NCBI GenBank assembly: GCA_963706515.1
Contig: CAVPMW010000019.1
Span: 58,724 to 122,723 of the forward strand
Length of the DNA stretch: 64,000 nt
From: CAVPMW01 sp963706515
GTDB lineage: Bacteria; Chloroflexota; Anaerolineae; Anaerolineales; UBA4823
Direction: 5' to 3'
Part shown: piece by piece, positions 34,863 through 44,935 of the stretch
Numbering within the stretch: the stretch's first letter is position 1
Layout of the letters: every line of letters starts with the position of its first letter
Made by a program: the position numbers and the translations under genes
The notes under the pieces: generated by a model
The model's input: only the letters and a program-made list of their open reading frames with translations
What the model was told of the DNA's origin: nothing
Databases searched by the model: none

Positions 34863-35482
34863 TCATCTCCAGCCCTGGCTGAGCGATACAGGCTGCGTTC
34901 ACGGTAATATTGAGATAGGTCTTCCCGAAGGCGCAGCCGGGCGCGCGATAATCGGGTCTTGACAGCTGTCTCGCTGATATCGAGCACCTCACCGGTTTCC
35001 TGAGTTGAGAACCCTTCGATATCCCTTAGGACGAAGACGACGCGCAGCGAATAGGGCAGGTAGGCTATGGCCTGGTTCAAATGGCGGCGCGCTTCACTGG
35101 TCAACAGCTCATCTTCAGGCAGACAGCACCAATCAACAATCTCGAGCGGCACTTGCTCTCCGCTCTCCACTTCAACGGGCACTTCGAGCGAAACCTCAGC
35201 AGGCTTGCGCCGGCGCAAGAGCATTAAAGCTTCGTTCGTCGCGATGCGGTAAAGCCAGGTGGAAACCTTCGAGCGCCCATCGAACTCGGGCAGGTGGCGA
35301 TATGCTTTAAGGAAGGTTTCCTGCAGGACATCTTCGGCATCCTGTGGATTGCTCATCATGCGCAATGCCAGCCGGTAAATTCCTGGGTAGTTCATATCCA
35401 CCAGCCGGGCGAACTCGTCGCGGTCCTGAGCCCGCAGTCGCTCGATGGAGAGCTCTTCCGCCGCTTTTTCCGCTTCATTCAT
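34859..35482 (-). CDS. ECF-type RNA polymerase sigma factor
   Basis: Sigma region 2 (FARLVDMNYPGIYRLALRMM, DAEDVLQETFLKAYRHLPEF, STWLYRIATNEALMLLRRRK) and region 4 (LPYSLRVVFVLRDIEGFSTQ, ETGEVLDISETAVKTRLSRA) are clear. From ATG 35482 the protein is about 207 aa; a GGA lies nine bases upstream. A longer frame to 35638 has no conserved sequence. Pairs with the zinc anti-sigma encoded downstream. Its own target promoters cannot be identified by eye. Confidence 0.93.
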   Translation of the reverse strand: MNEAEKAAEELSIERLRAQDRDEFARLVDMNYPGIYRLALRMMSNPQDAEDVLQETFLKAYRHLPEFDGRSKVSTWLYRIATNEALMLLRRRKPAEVSLEVPVEVESGEQVPLEIVDWCCLPEDELLTSEARRHLNQAIAYLPYSLRVVFVLRDIEGFSTQETGEVLDISETAVKTRLSRARLRLREDLSQYYRERSLYRSARAGDD

Positions 35483-35696
35483 TAGATGCATTCCGCTGCC
35501 AAACGTTGCGCTTTGCCTCAATCCGGACATTGTATCATAGCCAGCCATGTGTCCCATGCAGCCCGGGGGTAGGAGCATTTCACTCAAGATGGGCTGGTTC
35601 GTGAGTAAACCAACTAAGATTCTGAAATTAACCGGCAACTGAGATGGGTGTACTTAATGGAAAAACGCCAGTTCGAGCACCGATTGATTCATATCT

Positions 35697-36505
35697 TTAA
35701 GCGGGCTGCTTCTGCAGCATTGCCTTAGAGAATTTAACCACCACGCCCCTGGGCAGGAAGCGGGTAGCGAATACCTGCAAGCTGTTAGCAGGACCGGGCA
35801 CAATTACCCTGCGCCCTGCCATCATCGCCCGGTAGCCGCTTTCGGCAACTGTGCGCGCATCCATGACCCCCCGGCTTAGCAGGCGAACGTCCTCCATTTG
35901 AGCTCTCTTCTGCAGCTCTGTTTTCACGGCTCCCGGGCACAATGCTGTCACGGTTACGCCGGTACCTGCCAGCTCTTCAGCGATGGCCTCCGAGAAGCTC
36001 AATACATAAGCCTTCGTTGCGCTGTACACCGCGTTGAGCGGGCTGGGCACGAACGAGCCCGTGGAGCCGAGATTGAGGATCCTCCCGCTGCCGCGTTTCA
36101 GCATATCCCTCAAATACAGCTTCGTCAGCAGGGTTAAACTGACCAGGTTGACCTGGATCATCTGCAGCTCACGGTTGAGCTCGGTTTCGGAGAACTCACC
36201 ATATACAATCATTCCCGCATTGTTGATGAGCATATCGATGGGGATCGAATTGCCTGGCAACTTCGTCATAGACCTCTGCGGGAGAGGCAGGGAGCGCCAG
36301 GTCCTTCACAATCACCTTGACCCGGATGCCGTGCTGCCCCTGCAGCTCTCCGGCCAGGGCGGTAAGCCGCTCGCCGTCGCGAGCCACCAGCACCAGATTG
36401 TGATTGTGCCCGGCGCACACCCGCGCCAGCTCTGCGCCGATACCGCTCGACGCTCCCGTAATCAAGGCAGTTGTATGGGGAGTTAGACTCGCCTGTTTTT
36501 GCCAT
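35697..36505 (-). CDS. Short-chain dehydrogenase/reductase, two frameshifts
   Basis: NAD(P)-dependent SDR of unknown substrate. Cofactor motif ITGASSGIGAELARVCAG, then NNAGMIVYGEFSE, LNLGSTGSF and the catalytic YSATKAYVLSFSEAIAEEL. ATG 36505 with AAGGAG upstream starts MAKTGESNSPY; one shift near 36470 is needed to enter the GASSGIG frame, and a second near 36255 to continue. Corrected length about 268 aa is normal. It is divergent from the ankyrin gene. Confidence 0.87.
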
Positions 36506-36652
36506 ATATATGCTCCTTAAGATAACCTGCAATTGTTGCTAGCAAATGCCGGGGAAAGTGTATAGAGCATAGTATAAATTATTCTGTACCTTGCAAGAGC
36601 CAGGAAATGCCACCTCCATTCGGTTCTTTCAAGCGGCTCGAGCACCTGTTTC

Positions 36653-36681
36653 TTGACGGCGGTTATCTGCCATGCTATAGT
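36653..36681 (+). promoter_or_regulatory. Sigma-70-type promoter for the ankyrin gene
   Basis: TTGACG (36653-36658), 17-bp spacer, TATAGT (36676-36681), 28 bp before ATG 36710, which has AGAGGAG upstream. Confidence 0.7.
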
Positions 36682-36709
36682 CGGTTGATCTGACCCAGAG
36701 GAGCCAGGC

Positions 36710-37367
36710 ATGGTTGACCTGAATGACTTTTTTCATGCAATTACCGCGGGAGAAATTGGGCGCGTGCAGGAGTACCTGGAGGAGGACCCCGAGCTTGTGA
36801 ATGCGCACAACCAGGCTGGGCTCTCGGCGGTCCTCGTCGCAGCTTACTACCAGAAACCGGAGATTGCCCGCCTGCTGGTCCAGAACGGCGCCGATCTTAA
36901 CGTTTTCGAGGCCAGCGCTGCTGGGCAGTCTGGAGCAGGTTCAGGCGTGGTGCAGCCGCCAGCCCGAGCTGGTTGACGCCGTGGCTCCGGATGGCTTTCA
37001 ACCGCTTGGACTGGCGTCTTTCTTTGGGCACCACGCGGTCGCGCTTTATTTGCTGGACCAGGGCGCACAGGTCAATTCGCCTTCACACAACCCTCAAAAG
37101 GTCATGCCGCTGCATTCCGCGGTGGCAGGCGGGCACCTGGAGATCGCCCGGGCGCTGCTGGAACATGAGGCGCAGGTAAATGCCGCTCAGGCAGGCGGCT
37201 TTACCCCGCTGCATGGCGCCGCGCAGAATGGACAGGTAGAGATGGTTCGCCTGCTGCTCGATTACGGCGCCGAGGTGAATGCCCGCAATAAGGACGGCAA
37301 GACACCTCTCGACCTGGCCCGCCTCCAGGATCACGCACAGCTGTATCCACTGCTTGCCATGCAATAA
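36710..37367 (+). CDS. Ankyrin-repeat protein, one frameshift
   Basis: Five to six ankyrin repeats: AGLSAVLVAAYYQKPEIARL, then after a shift near 36915 GFQPLGLASFFGHHAVALYL, MPLHSAVAGGHLEIARALLE, FTPLHGAAQNGQVEMVRLLL and ending DGKTPLDLARLQDHAQL. The N-terminal lead DFFHAITAGEIGRVQEYLEE also has repeat character. About 219 aa corrected. Protein-binding role; partner unknown. A good terminator follows directly. Confidence 0.9.
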
Positions 37368-37374
37368 TTCTCGT

Positions 37375-37401
37375 CCGGCTGGTTTTCACCGGCCGGTTTT
37401 T
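37375..37401 (+). terminator. Rho-independent terminator after the ankyrin gene
   Basis: CCGGCTGG (37375-37382) pairs with CCGGCCGG (37389-37396), one G-U pair, six-base loop, followed by TTTTT. It starts seven bases after the stop at 37367. Confidence 0.8.
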
Positions 37402-37461
37402 GTGCTGCGTCCTGGCTCATTTCGCGGGGGGTGAACCCCGTTCCCTTTGGAGGAAGCTGCG

Positions 37462-38059
37462 ATGATGCATCCCAGTATTGAACTCAAGCCTGTCAACCCC
37501 CAAATCGGCTATGGCGTTTTTGCTACCGCTTTCATCCCTGCTGGAACGATCGTCTATGTTAAAGTGCTCCCTGGACATTGAGATCGCCCCAGACAGCCCG
37601 CTCCTGCACGACCCGGCGTATCAAGATATCCTGGAAAAGTATTCCTACACCGACTCCACCGGCTATCTTGTGCTGTGCTGGGACCTGGGTAAGTACGTCA
37701 ACCACTGCTGCCACTTTAACACGATCAGCACCGCCTACGGCTGCGATCTTGCCTTCCGGGACATCCAGCCGGGCGAGGAGCTGACCAGCGAATACGCTTT
37801 ATTCACCTTCGACCGTGAAATGGAGCTGATCTGTCATTACCCGGATTGCCGCAAGCGCCTGACGCCGCAGGATTTCGATCATTATTGGCCCCTTTGGGAC
37901 GCGAGCGCTCGGGAGGCGATCGACAGGCTGCCTGAAGTCGAGCAGCCCCTGCTGAAATACCTTGACCCGCAAGCCAGGGCCGACCTGCAAGCTTTCCTGG
38001 ACACCCGCAAGGGCTACCGCTCGCTCGAGCATTTGCGTCCCGACCGCGGCCTGCCTTAA
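37462..38059 (+). CDS. SET-domain protein, one frameshift
   Basis: Small bacterial SET (lysine methyltransferase-like) protein. Opening IGYGVFATAFIPAGTIVYV is the first SET motif; after a shift near 37560 the frame continues with YLVLCWDLGKYVNHCCHFNT, matching the NHSCxPN motif, then IQPGEELTSEYALF and a post-SET-like CHYPDCRKRL. About 198 aa corrected. Start ATG 37462 (or 37465) has GGAGG upstream. Substrate unknown; bacterial SET proteins of this size have been reported to act on diverse proteins. Confidence 0.87.
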
Positions 38060-38104
38060 CCCTCCGGTTGCCAATTCCTTCAATTTCGAGTAAAGTATGA
38101 TCAG

Positions 38105-40090
38105 ATGAGCCGTTTGGAAAAATATCTCGTTATTCTTCAGCCCGCCTGGAGGGCAATAATTGGCCAGGAATTGTGCTCGTGGGACGAGGATGACCTGCAG
38201 GGCTGTCCCGAGCCGCTCATCGGCTGGTCTTCCACCAGCGGAGAGGTAATCTCTCGGGTCCGCACACACGAAGGCGAATGGCTCGTCGCGCGCTCCCAGC
38301 AGGCTGTGCCTTCCTTCTACCTGGCCAGCCGGGCTCTCCAGGAACCTGCTCCACGATTGCTGGCGACCCTGGTCTCATTGCTCGATCAGCTAAGCCAGGA
38401 ACAAAGCTGCGCCGATGACCAGGCTGAAGAGCTCGTCGCTGCCTGGCACAGGTTGAATTTCCTGTATGAGATCTCATTGGTAGCGGTCACCTACACCGAT
38501 TTGGGGCAAATATTGCCGCGCCTGGCGCATGCCGTGCTGCAGGGGATACCGGCTGAGGATGTAATTCTGTCTTACGATAATGGGCTTTATACCGCAACAG
38601 GCAGGTCATATCCTTCTCTGGAGCAGCTCACTCCCAGCTCGACGGAATCGATCTCCATCCTGAGGGACGGCGATCAGCCTACCGCCGGATCAACGCACCT
38701 GCCGCCCTACGTGCATATGCTGACAGTCGCCAGCCTGCCGCTGGACGGCAGCCGGTTGGGCTGGATCGCTTTGGTGAACTACCCGGCCCCCGACTTGCGT
38801 CCGGCTGACAGGCAGCTCTTGACCAGTGCAGTCGAGCTGATTGGAATGTTAATCCAGACCAACCGGGCGCGCATCCAGCAGGTCGAAGATGCCCGTTTGG
38901 ACCTCGAGCTGAATTTCGCCAGCCAGTTCCAGGCAAACTTTCTGCCTGCCAGTCTACCAGAGGTCCCCGGCGTGGAATTTGCTGCCTGCCTCATTCCGGC
39001 GTACCATATCAGCGGCGATTTCTACGATATCCAGCCGGTAGAGGGCGGGCTGGCGGTCATGGTAGGCGATGTCGCCGGTAAAGGTATCCCGGCAGCCATG
39101 CTGGCTGCCATGCTGCATGCCACCTTGAAAAGCGAAGCTCAGCGGATCAACCAGCCGGCACAGCTGCTGCATTCAATCAACAACCTGGTTTATGAAGAGC
39201 TCGACCGCTCGGCGACCTTTATCACTGCTTTCCTGGCGATCCTCAAGCCCGAGCCGCTCGAATTGAGCTATGCCAGCGCCGGACATACCACGACCTTGCT
39301 CTGGCGCACCGCCCTACAGGAGGTCTTGCAGCTCCCCAGCACAGGATTGCCGCTGGGTATCTACCCGGTCCTCGATTTAGAGGAGCGCCAGCTGCCTATC
39401 GAGCGAGGCGATGTGCTGCTCCTGTACAGTGACGGCGTCACCGAGGCAGAGAACCCACAGGGCAGGGTATTTGGCACCCAGGCGCTGATCGACCTGCTGG
39501 TGGCAGGCTACCCGGCATCCGTTGGGCAGCAGCTCCATATGATCTTTACAGCATTAGACCTGCATCGCGGGCAGATTCCACTCAAAGATGATATCGTCCT
39601 GTTCCTTGCCCGAGCCAGGGACGCCCTAACCGAAGAGGGGCAGATTACCCCATTTGTGTTCACGGCAGAAAAGAAAAATGTCCGGGCACTGGCAACCCAT
39701 GTCCGCCAGATCGCCGACAGCTTGCAGTTCTCAAACCAATCCGAACGGAACAACTATCTGAGCGACCTGGAGCTGGCTGTATCGGAGATCGCCTCGAATA
39801 TCGTCCTGCACGCTTACCGGGGCTCCCTTTACATGGGGCGCATCCAGGGGCGAGTGACTTTACTGGCGGACAGGGTCCGGGTGGACCTGGTGGACAGCGG
39901 TCAGCCGTTTGCCTCTCGCCGCAGCAGCGTACCCGCCCGCGCTAATTCCAGCTCCGATCCACCGACCGGCGGATACGGGCTTGCCCTGGCGCGCCGCTTG
40001 CTGGATGTGTGCCAGTACGAGCGAATCCCTGGCGAGCGCAACCATTGGGTTCTCGAAAAGAGGCTGCCAGTTGCCATCCTGCACGGGTAG
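38105..40090 (+). CDS. RsbU-like PP2C phosphatase fused to anti-sigma-type ATPase domain
   Basis: 661 aa. N-terminal region of unknown type (1-115), a GAF-like domain (about 120-250), a SpoIIE/PP2C phosphatase (about 270-490; YHISGDFYDIQPVEGGLAVM, VGDVAGKGIPAAMLAAML, SYASAGHTTTLLW, LYSDGVTEAENPQ with acidic metal ligands, DDIVLFLARA), and a C-terminal HATPase of the RsbW/SpoIIAB type (YLSDLELAVSEIASNIVLHA, VDLVDSGQPF, GGYGLALARRLLD). The STAS antagonist lies 41 bp downstream. One protein therefore holds both the phosphatase and kinase-like parts of a partner-switching pathway. Confidence 0.93.
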   Translation: MSRLEKYLVILQPAWRAIIGQELCSWDEDDLQGCPEPLIGWSSTSGEVISRVRTHEGEWLVARSQQAVPSFYLASRALQEPAPRLLATLVSLLDQLSQEQSCADDQAEELVAAWHRLNFLYEISLVAVTYTDLGQILPRLAHAVLQGIPAEDVILSYDNGLYTATGRSYPSLEQLTPSSTESISILRDGDQPTAGSTHLPPYVHMLTVASLPLDGSRLGWIALVNYPAPDLRPADRQLLTSAVELIGMLIQTNRARIQQVEDARLDLELNFASQFQANFLPASLPEVPGVEFAACLIPAYHISGDFYDIQPVEGGLAVMVGDVAGKGIPAAMLAAMLHATLKSEAQRINQPAQLLHSINNLVYEELDRSATFITAFLAILKPEPLELSYASAGHTTTLLWRTALQEVLQLPSTGLPLGIYPVLDLEERQLPIERGDVLLLYSDGVTEAENPQGRVFGTQALIDLLVAGYPASVGQQLHMIFTALDLHRGQIPLKDDIVLFLARARDALTEEGQITPFVFTAEKKNVRALATHVRQIADSLQFSNQSERNNYLSDLELAVSEIASNIVLHAYRGSLYMGRIQGRVTLLADRVRVDLVDSGQPFASRRSSVPARANSSSDPPTGGYGLALARRLLDVCQYERIPGERNHWVLEKRLPVAILHG

Positions 40091-40131
40091 CATATTCTCA
40101 GCCATCATTCAAAAAGAGAGAGGGGTATCAT

Positions 40132-40488
40132 ATGCAGATAAAAACTGAAAGGCTCTCGCCCACTCAGGCCATCCTGCATCCTGACGGCCGGATGGATGTG
40201 GTCTCGTCTGCCGCTGCCCGCCAGATCATCCTGGATACGATCGAGGGCGGGGCTAAGTTCCTGGTTGTGGACCTGCAGGAGGTCGAATTCATGGATTCCT
40301 CCGGCTTAAGTGCCCTGGTCTCGGGGATGAAAGCCCTGCGCAAACAGGAGGGGATGCTGACGGTCTGCCATGCCAACCCCCAGATCCGTACAGCCCTGCG
40401 CCTTACGATGCTCGATAAAGTATTTCCAATCTATGACAGCGTCGAGGCTGCCATGCAAGCCGCCCAGCAAGGGGAAGATGTTGGCTGA
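40132..40488 (+). CDS. STAS-domain anti-sigma factor antagonist (RsbV-like)
   Basis: 118 aa STAS protein. FLVVDLQEVEFMDSSGLSAL carries the phosphorylatable serine in the DSSGL motif; LHPDGRMDVVSSAAARQII and ALRLTMLDKVFPIYDSVEAA complete the fold. ATG 40132 has GAGAGGGG upstream. It is the expected substrate of the phosphatase and kinase-like domains encoded just upstream. The overlapping acyl-CoA synthetase start suggests these genes may share a transcript. Confidence 0.94.
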   Translation: MQIKTERLSPTQAILHPDGRMDVVSSAAARQIILDTIEGGAKFLVVDLQEVEFMDSSGLSALVSGMKALRKQEGMLTVCHANPQIRTALRLTMLDKVFPIYDSVEAAMQAAQQGEDVG

Positions 40489-42747
40489 GCACATACCGGC
40501 TGCTCCGCCACATCTGCGCGGCTGCTGAGGACCGCAATCCACAGCCAGGCTGCCCAGCTGAACCCCCCAGGGAATCCAGGTGAACCCCAGGCGTACCTCC
40601 AGGTGAACCTATAGAAGCTTCAGATCCCACCCTGGCTCCATTTTTTGCGCCGCAAGGCGTCGTTATTGTCGGCGCTTCGCACGACCCCACCAAATTGGGT
40701 TATGGGCTGACACGCAACCTTATCCAGAGCGGTTATCGCGGCGCCATCCATCTGGTAAATATCAAAGGCGGGAGCCTGCACGGTCGCCCGGTCTACCCCA
40801 GCCTGGCAGACGTCCCTGAGCCAGCCGACCTGGCGGTGCTGCTGATCCCGGCGGCGTTCATTCCTCAGGCGCTGCTGGACTGCGCCGGCCGCGGTTTGCA
40901 TGCCGCGGTCATCGCCTCGGGCGGTTTCCGCGAGACCGGTGAGCAAGGGGCCGCTCTGGAAGCCCAATGCCTGCTGATCGCCCGCCAGTATGCAATTCGC
41001 CTGTTAGGTCCCAACTCCATCGGTATCATCGATACCCACCTGCCCATCGACACCTCATTCCTTTCCCCACCTGGGCCAACTCCTGGGGATGTTGCCTTCA
41101 TCTCTCACTCTGGGGCGATCTGCGCGGCAGTGATCGATTGGGCGCGCGGCCAGGGCTTCGGCATTTCATTGCTGGTCAGCCTGGGCAACCAGGCTGATGT
41201 GAATGAGACGGATGTTTTGCTCCCGGTAGCCGCCGACGAGCATACCCACGTGCTGACCCTCTACCTGGAAGGGGTCAGCGACGGGCGGCGCTTCGTCGAG
41301 CAGGCCAGCAAAGTCGCCCGTTTGAAACCGATCCTGGCCCTGAAAGTTGGACGGTATGCCGGAGGCCAGCGGGCGGTCGCCTCGCACACCGGGGCGTTGG
41401 CCGGGCAGGAGAGCGCCTTCAATGCCGCATTCCGCCGGGCCGGTGTGATCCGCGCCGGTACCAGCGAGGAGCTGTTCGATTGGGCGCGAGCGCTGGCCTG
41501 GTGCCCACTCCCGCAGGGGAGAAACGTTGCCATCCTGACGAACGCCGGCGGTCCCGGGGTCACTGCGGCGGATGCGGTGGAAGGGGAAGGTCTCTCGCTT
41601 GCCCGCCTCAGCCAGGAAACCCAGGCGGCATTGCGCGCGGTGCTCGAGCCAGCTGCCAGCGTCCAGAATCCGGTAGATATGCTGGCAGCTGCTTCACCCC
41701 CTGAATATGCTAACTGCCTGCGCATCCTGCTCAACGACCCGGAAGTACACAGCGTGATGGTTGTCCTGCCGCCGCCGCCCATGCACACCGCTGGCGGGAT
41801 TGCCAAGGCGATCATTCCGGTGATCTATACGGCTGAGAAACCGGTGGTTATTTCGTTAATGGGCGAGCGCCTGATCCAGGAGGCTGTGGAGTACTTCCGC
41901 GCAGCACGCATCCCGGAGTATCGCTTCCCGGAGCGGGCTGCTGCAGCTCTGGCGGTGCTGGCTCAACGGGCTGAAGCCCTGGCACGGTCGGTGACGCAGG
42001 AACCCAGGGCTCCCAGCTTTAGAAGGACTTCACCCTGATCGCGTAAATGCGATCCTGGCTGCTTTGCCTGAGAAATCTTTGCCGCCCTCCGGGTTTTTAC
42101 CCGCGGAAACGGCTGCGCAAATATTGGCAGCTTACGGCATTGCAGTCCCTCCAGCACATCAGGTCCATTCGCCCGATGAAGCCGGCGAACGCGCTGCGGA
42201 AGTTGGCTTCCCGGTGGTGCTCAAGATCATCTCCCCCGATCTCGTGCATAAATCGGATGCAGGCGGCGTGCTGCTCGACCTGCCCGACAGGGAAGCAGTC
42301 CGGGAAGGGTACCAGGAGCTGGTTGCTGCTGTCCGGCGCAGGCGTCCTGAGGCGCAGATTGCCGGGGTTGAGGTGCAGCGCATGGTCCCGGAGGGGCAGG
42401 AGGTGATTGTCGGCGCGCTCCAGGATGCCCAGTTCGGGGCTTTGGTGATGTTTGGCTCAGGTGGGACCGAAGTGGAAGGATTGAAAGACGTGGAATTTTC
42501 GCTGGCGCCTCTCTACCCAGAAGAGGCTGAGCGCCTGCTGACCGCAACCTGGGCGGGGAGAAAGCTGCAGGGCTTTCGCAATCTGCCGCCCGCTGACCGG
42601 CAGGCTGCCTTAGAGGTGCTGTACCGCCTGGGTCAGCTGGCGTTTGATTTTCCCCAATTGGCCGAGATTGAAATCAACCCGCTGCGCGTGCTGCCCGCAG
42701 GGCAGGGAGCGCTGGCTCTGGATGCGCGCCTCCGCCTGGCAGGTTAG
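40481..42747 (+). CDS. ADP-forming acetate/acyl-CoA synthetase, alpha-beta fusion, frameshifted
   Basis: CoA-binding Rossmann domain (VVIVGASHDPTKLGYGLTRN), succinyl-CoA-synthetase-like ligase domains (HSGAICAAVIDWARGQGFGI, ASHTGALAGQESAFNAAFRR with the phospho-His region, NAGGPGVTAADAVE), then an ATP-grasp domain (FPVVLKIISPDLVHKSDAGG, VIVGALQDAQFGALVMFGSG, LAEIEINPLRVLP). A shift near 42018 separates the two main frames; joining gives GLHPDRVNAILAALPEK. The N-terminus before DPTLAPFFAPQG is broken; ATG 40481 is a possible start after further shifts. About 740 aa when corrected. No GNAT domain, so a synthetase rather than a Pat-type acetyltransferase. Confidence 0.85.
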
Positions 42748-43872
42748 CCTGCTGCGATTAAATACCCGTTCGACTAAATGGGCGATGGCTGGCAGGCCGC
42801 GCTGCAGCGGTTCAGTCAGGATGTACTCCTCGCGGGTGTGCGCACCGCCGCCCTGGGTAAGACCGACGCAGATTGCAGGGATGCCCTTGGATAAGGGGAT
42901 ATTGGTATCCGTCGAGCCGATCCCGAGATGCACCTGGACGCCTTGCTCTGCCAGGCAGCGCTGGGCGAGGCGCACTAACGGGTGGCGGATCGAGATTTCG
43001 CCAACCGGGCGGTTTCCGATCGATACCATCTCCACGCGTACTCCAGGGCGTTTCGCAGCCTGGACGAGCCTTTCTACCTGGTCGACCAGGTTCTGCAGGG
43101 TGGCTGGGTCCTCGGAGCGCAGGTCGAGCTCGACCTCGGCTCGGGCAGCGATGGTATTGACGCTCGTGCCGCCGGAAATGGTGCCCGCATTAAGGGTGGT
43201 GCGCGGCTTGCGCGGGACTCTCAAAGAAGTGAGCCGGGTAACCAGGGCAGCGATCTCATTGATTGCCGATGGCTGCCCGAAGTCCACCCAGGAGTGACCG
43301 CCCGCGGTCTCCACCCGGATGCGGTAGCGCTGCACCCCCAGGGCGCGGAAGTAAATCTGACCGAGCGACATGCCCTCCAGACCAATATAAGCGGAAACAT
43401 CAGCGCCGAACCGCTCCACAACAGCCCGCATGCCGCGCAGGTTGCCCAGGCCTTCTTCGCCTACAGTAGCCACCACCCAAAGGTCCCCGGCGAGCCTCCC
43501 ATGATCGGCGGCTGCCTCCAGCTGTTTTTCCTGCAGGTACCAAACGATACCGAGTAAGCCGGCAACGCCCAGCGCGTTATCCCCAATCCCTGGACCGCAC
43601 AGCCGGTCTGGCAGACGGATTAAGCTGAGGTCTGTGCCGGATGGGAATACCGTATCCAAATGCGCGCTCAAAATAACCGCTGGTGATTTGCCCTCCCCCG
43701 CAAGGCACCCGTAGACATTACCGAGGTCATCGATGGATACCTGCTCGAGTCCGGCTGCCTGGAATTGGCTCAGCACGAATCCGGCTCGCTTGCTCTCCTC
43801 AAAGGTCGGTGAGGGGATCTGCTGGATGGCGGCAGCCAGGTCGAGCAGGCGCGCGCTGAGCTCGCTATCCAT
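42610..43872 (-). CDS. M20-family metallopeptidase (peptidase T-like); 3' end uncertain
   Basis: Zinc exopeptidase-like: VILSAHLDTVFPSGTDL with the first metal ligands, GPGIGDNALGVAGLLGIVWY, VATVGEEGLGNLRGM with the catalytic Glu, and AICVGLTQGGGAHTREEYIL with the last ligand His. The dimerisation domain reads GGHSWVDFGQPSAINEIAAL. The open frame continues 46 residues antisense into the acyl-CoA synthetase gene, to 42610. A one-base shift near 42765 would instead end the protein as YLIAAG at about 42746, just outside that gene, which looks more natural. Only 2 bp separate it from the kinase gene upstream, so they form an operon. Confidence 0.88.
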   Translation of the reverse strand: MDSELSARLLDLAAAIQQIPSPTFEESKRAGFVLSQFQAAGLEQVSIDDLGNVYGCLAGEGKSPAVILSAHLDTVFPSGTDLSLIRLPDRLCGPGIGDNALGVAGLLGIVWYLQEKQLEAAADHGRLAGDLWVVATVGEEGLGNLRGMRAVVERFGADVSAYIGLEGMSLGQIYFRALGVQRYRIRVETAGGHSWVDFGQPSAINEIAALVTRLTSLRVPRKPRTTLNAGTISGGTSVNTIAARAEVELDLRSEDPATLQNLVDQVERLVQAAKRPGVRVEMVSIGNRPVGEISIRHPLVRLAQRCLAEQGVQVHLGIGSTDTNIPLSKGIPAICVGLTQGGGAHTREEYILTEPLQRGLPAIAHLVERVFNRSRLTCQAEARIQSQRSLPCGQHAQRVDFNLGQLGKIKRQLTQAVQHL

Positions 43873-43874
43873 GC

Positions 43875-44894
43875 TTATATTTTCCGGACATTTTGCTGCA
43901 GCGCCTCCAGGCGCGCTTGCGCCAGACCAGGCATCGCTTCCAGGGCATATCTAGGCCCGCTGCCCTCCAGCACAATCGAGGCGGAGATGCTCCCGTGCAG
44001 CACCGCCTGTAAGGGATCATACGTGCGGCGATAACCAGCCAGAAAGCCGCCGCAAAAGGCATCCCCGGCGCCGGTCGGGTCTACCACCCGCACCGGATAA
44101 GACGGGATTTCCCATCGCGTATGCGTGGCAGCATCGTATAAATACTGACCGTTCTCGCCGCGTTTAATAATGATCAGCTCGCATCCGTAGACGCCTAACG
44201 CTTCCGCCATTTCCCATAGATCGGTGCTGCGCCCTTCAAACAGGGTGCACACTTCCTCTTCCGCAGGCAGGAAGGCAGTCAGTCCGGTGAGCAGCGCTGG
44301 GATGTCGTTCCAAAAGATCGGATTCATGTAACCGGCGGATGGATCAAGGGTGATGGTGGTGAACTCTGCCTGGCGCAGGACGGCTGGTAGAACGGTATGG
44401 GTGAGATAGTCCAGTGGGCAGAGGTGAGCCGCGCTTGCATCCAGGAAATCAGCTGGGATATCCCCCTGGCGCAGGGAAAATGGCAGCAGGCGTGTGCGGC
44501 TATCCAGCTCTGGGAAGGGATTATGGTAACCCAGCAGCTCCTTGGGAAATGCAATCTCCAGCCGGGCGAAGTGGCTGACAGGATCATTGTAAGAGCGGGT
44601 TGCCTGGTCGCTGTAAGCGCACAGCAGGCGTAAATCCAGTATTTCCGGCAATACCCGCAGGCCGCGCGTATCGATTCCCCAGCGTTCGAACTCAGCTTGC
44701 CATTCCATGGGGAAATCCTCGCCCACGCGGGCAATTATGCCTGGGGGAGGGTCAGTCTCCCACACTGCCAGACCGACCGCCGCATACAAGACATTCCCAC
44801 CGGGGACGTCCAGGAGGGCTGCTCCGGAAGGCAGCAGAAGGTATTCCCGGTTCAGGCGACCGGCAAAGATAAACCGAGGCGAAAGGCGATCCAT
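43875..44894 (-). CDS. PfkB-family carbohydrate/nucleoside kinase
   Basis: 339 aa. Opening FIFAGRLNREYLLLPSGAAL and GGNVLYAAVGLAVW form the substrate-binding part, and VVDPTGAGDAFCGGFLAGYR is the PfkB C-terminal signature with the catalytic Asp. YGCELIIIKRGENGQYLYD is the ATP-site strand. Substrate unknown; ribokinase-like enzymes cover sugars and nucleosides. Operon with the M20 peptidase gene. Confidence 0.88.
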   Translation of the reverse strand: MDRLSPRFIFAGRLNREYLLLPSGAALLDVPGGNVLYAAVGLAVWETDPPPGIIARVGEDFPMEWQAEFERWGIDTRGLRVLPEILDLRLLCAYSDQATRSYNDPVSHFARLEIAFPKELLGYHNPFPELDSRTRLLPFSLRQGDIPADFLDASAAHLCPLDYLTHTVLPAVLRQAEFTTITLDPSAGYMNPIFWNDIPALLTGLTAFLPAEEEVCTLFEGRSTDLWEMAEALGVYGCELIIIKRGENGQYLYDAATHTRWEIPSYPVRVVDPTGAGDAFCGGFLAGYRRTYDPLQAVLHGSISASIVLEGSGPRYALEAMPGLAQARLEALQQNVRKI

Positions 44895-44935
44895 CTTTGC
44901 TTATTATATGCGCGCTAAGTGAATTTAGGAATTTT

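Noticed and set aside
35697..36505. SDR gene as a true pseudogene
   Set aside because: Cofactor and catalytic motifs are intact and only single-base shifts break it, like many essential genes here.
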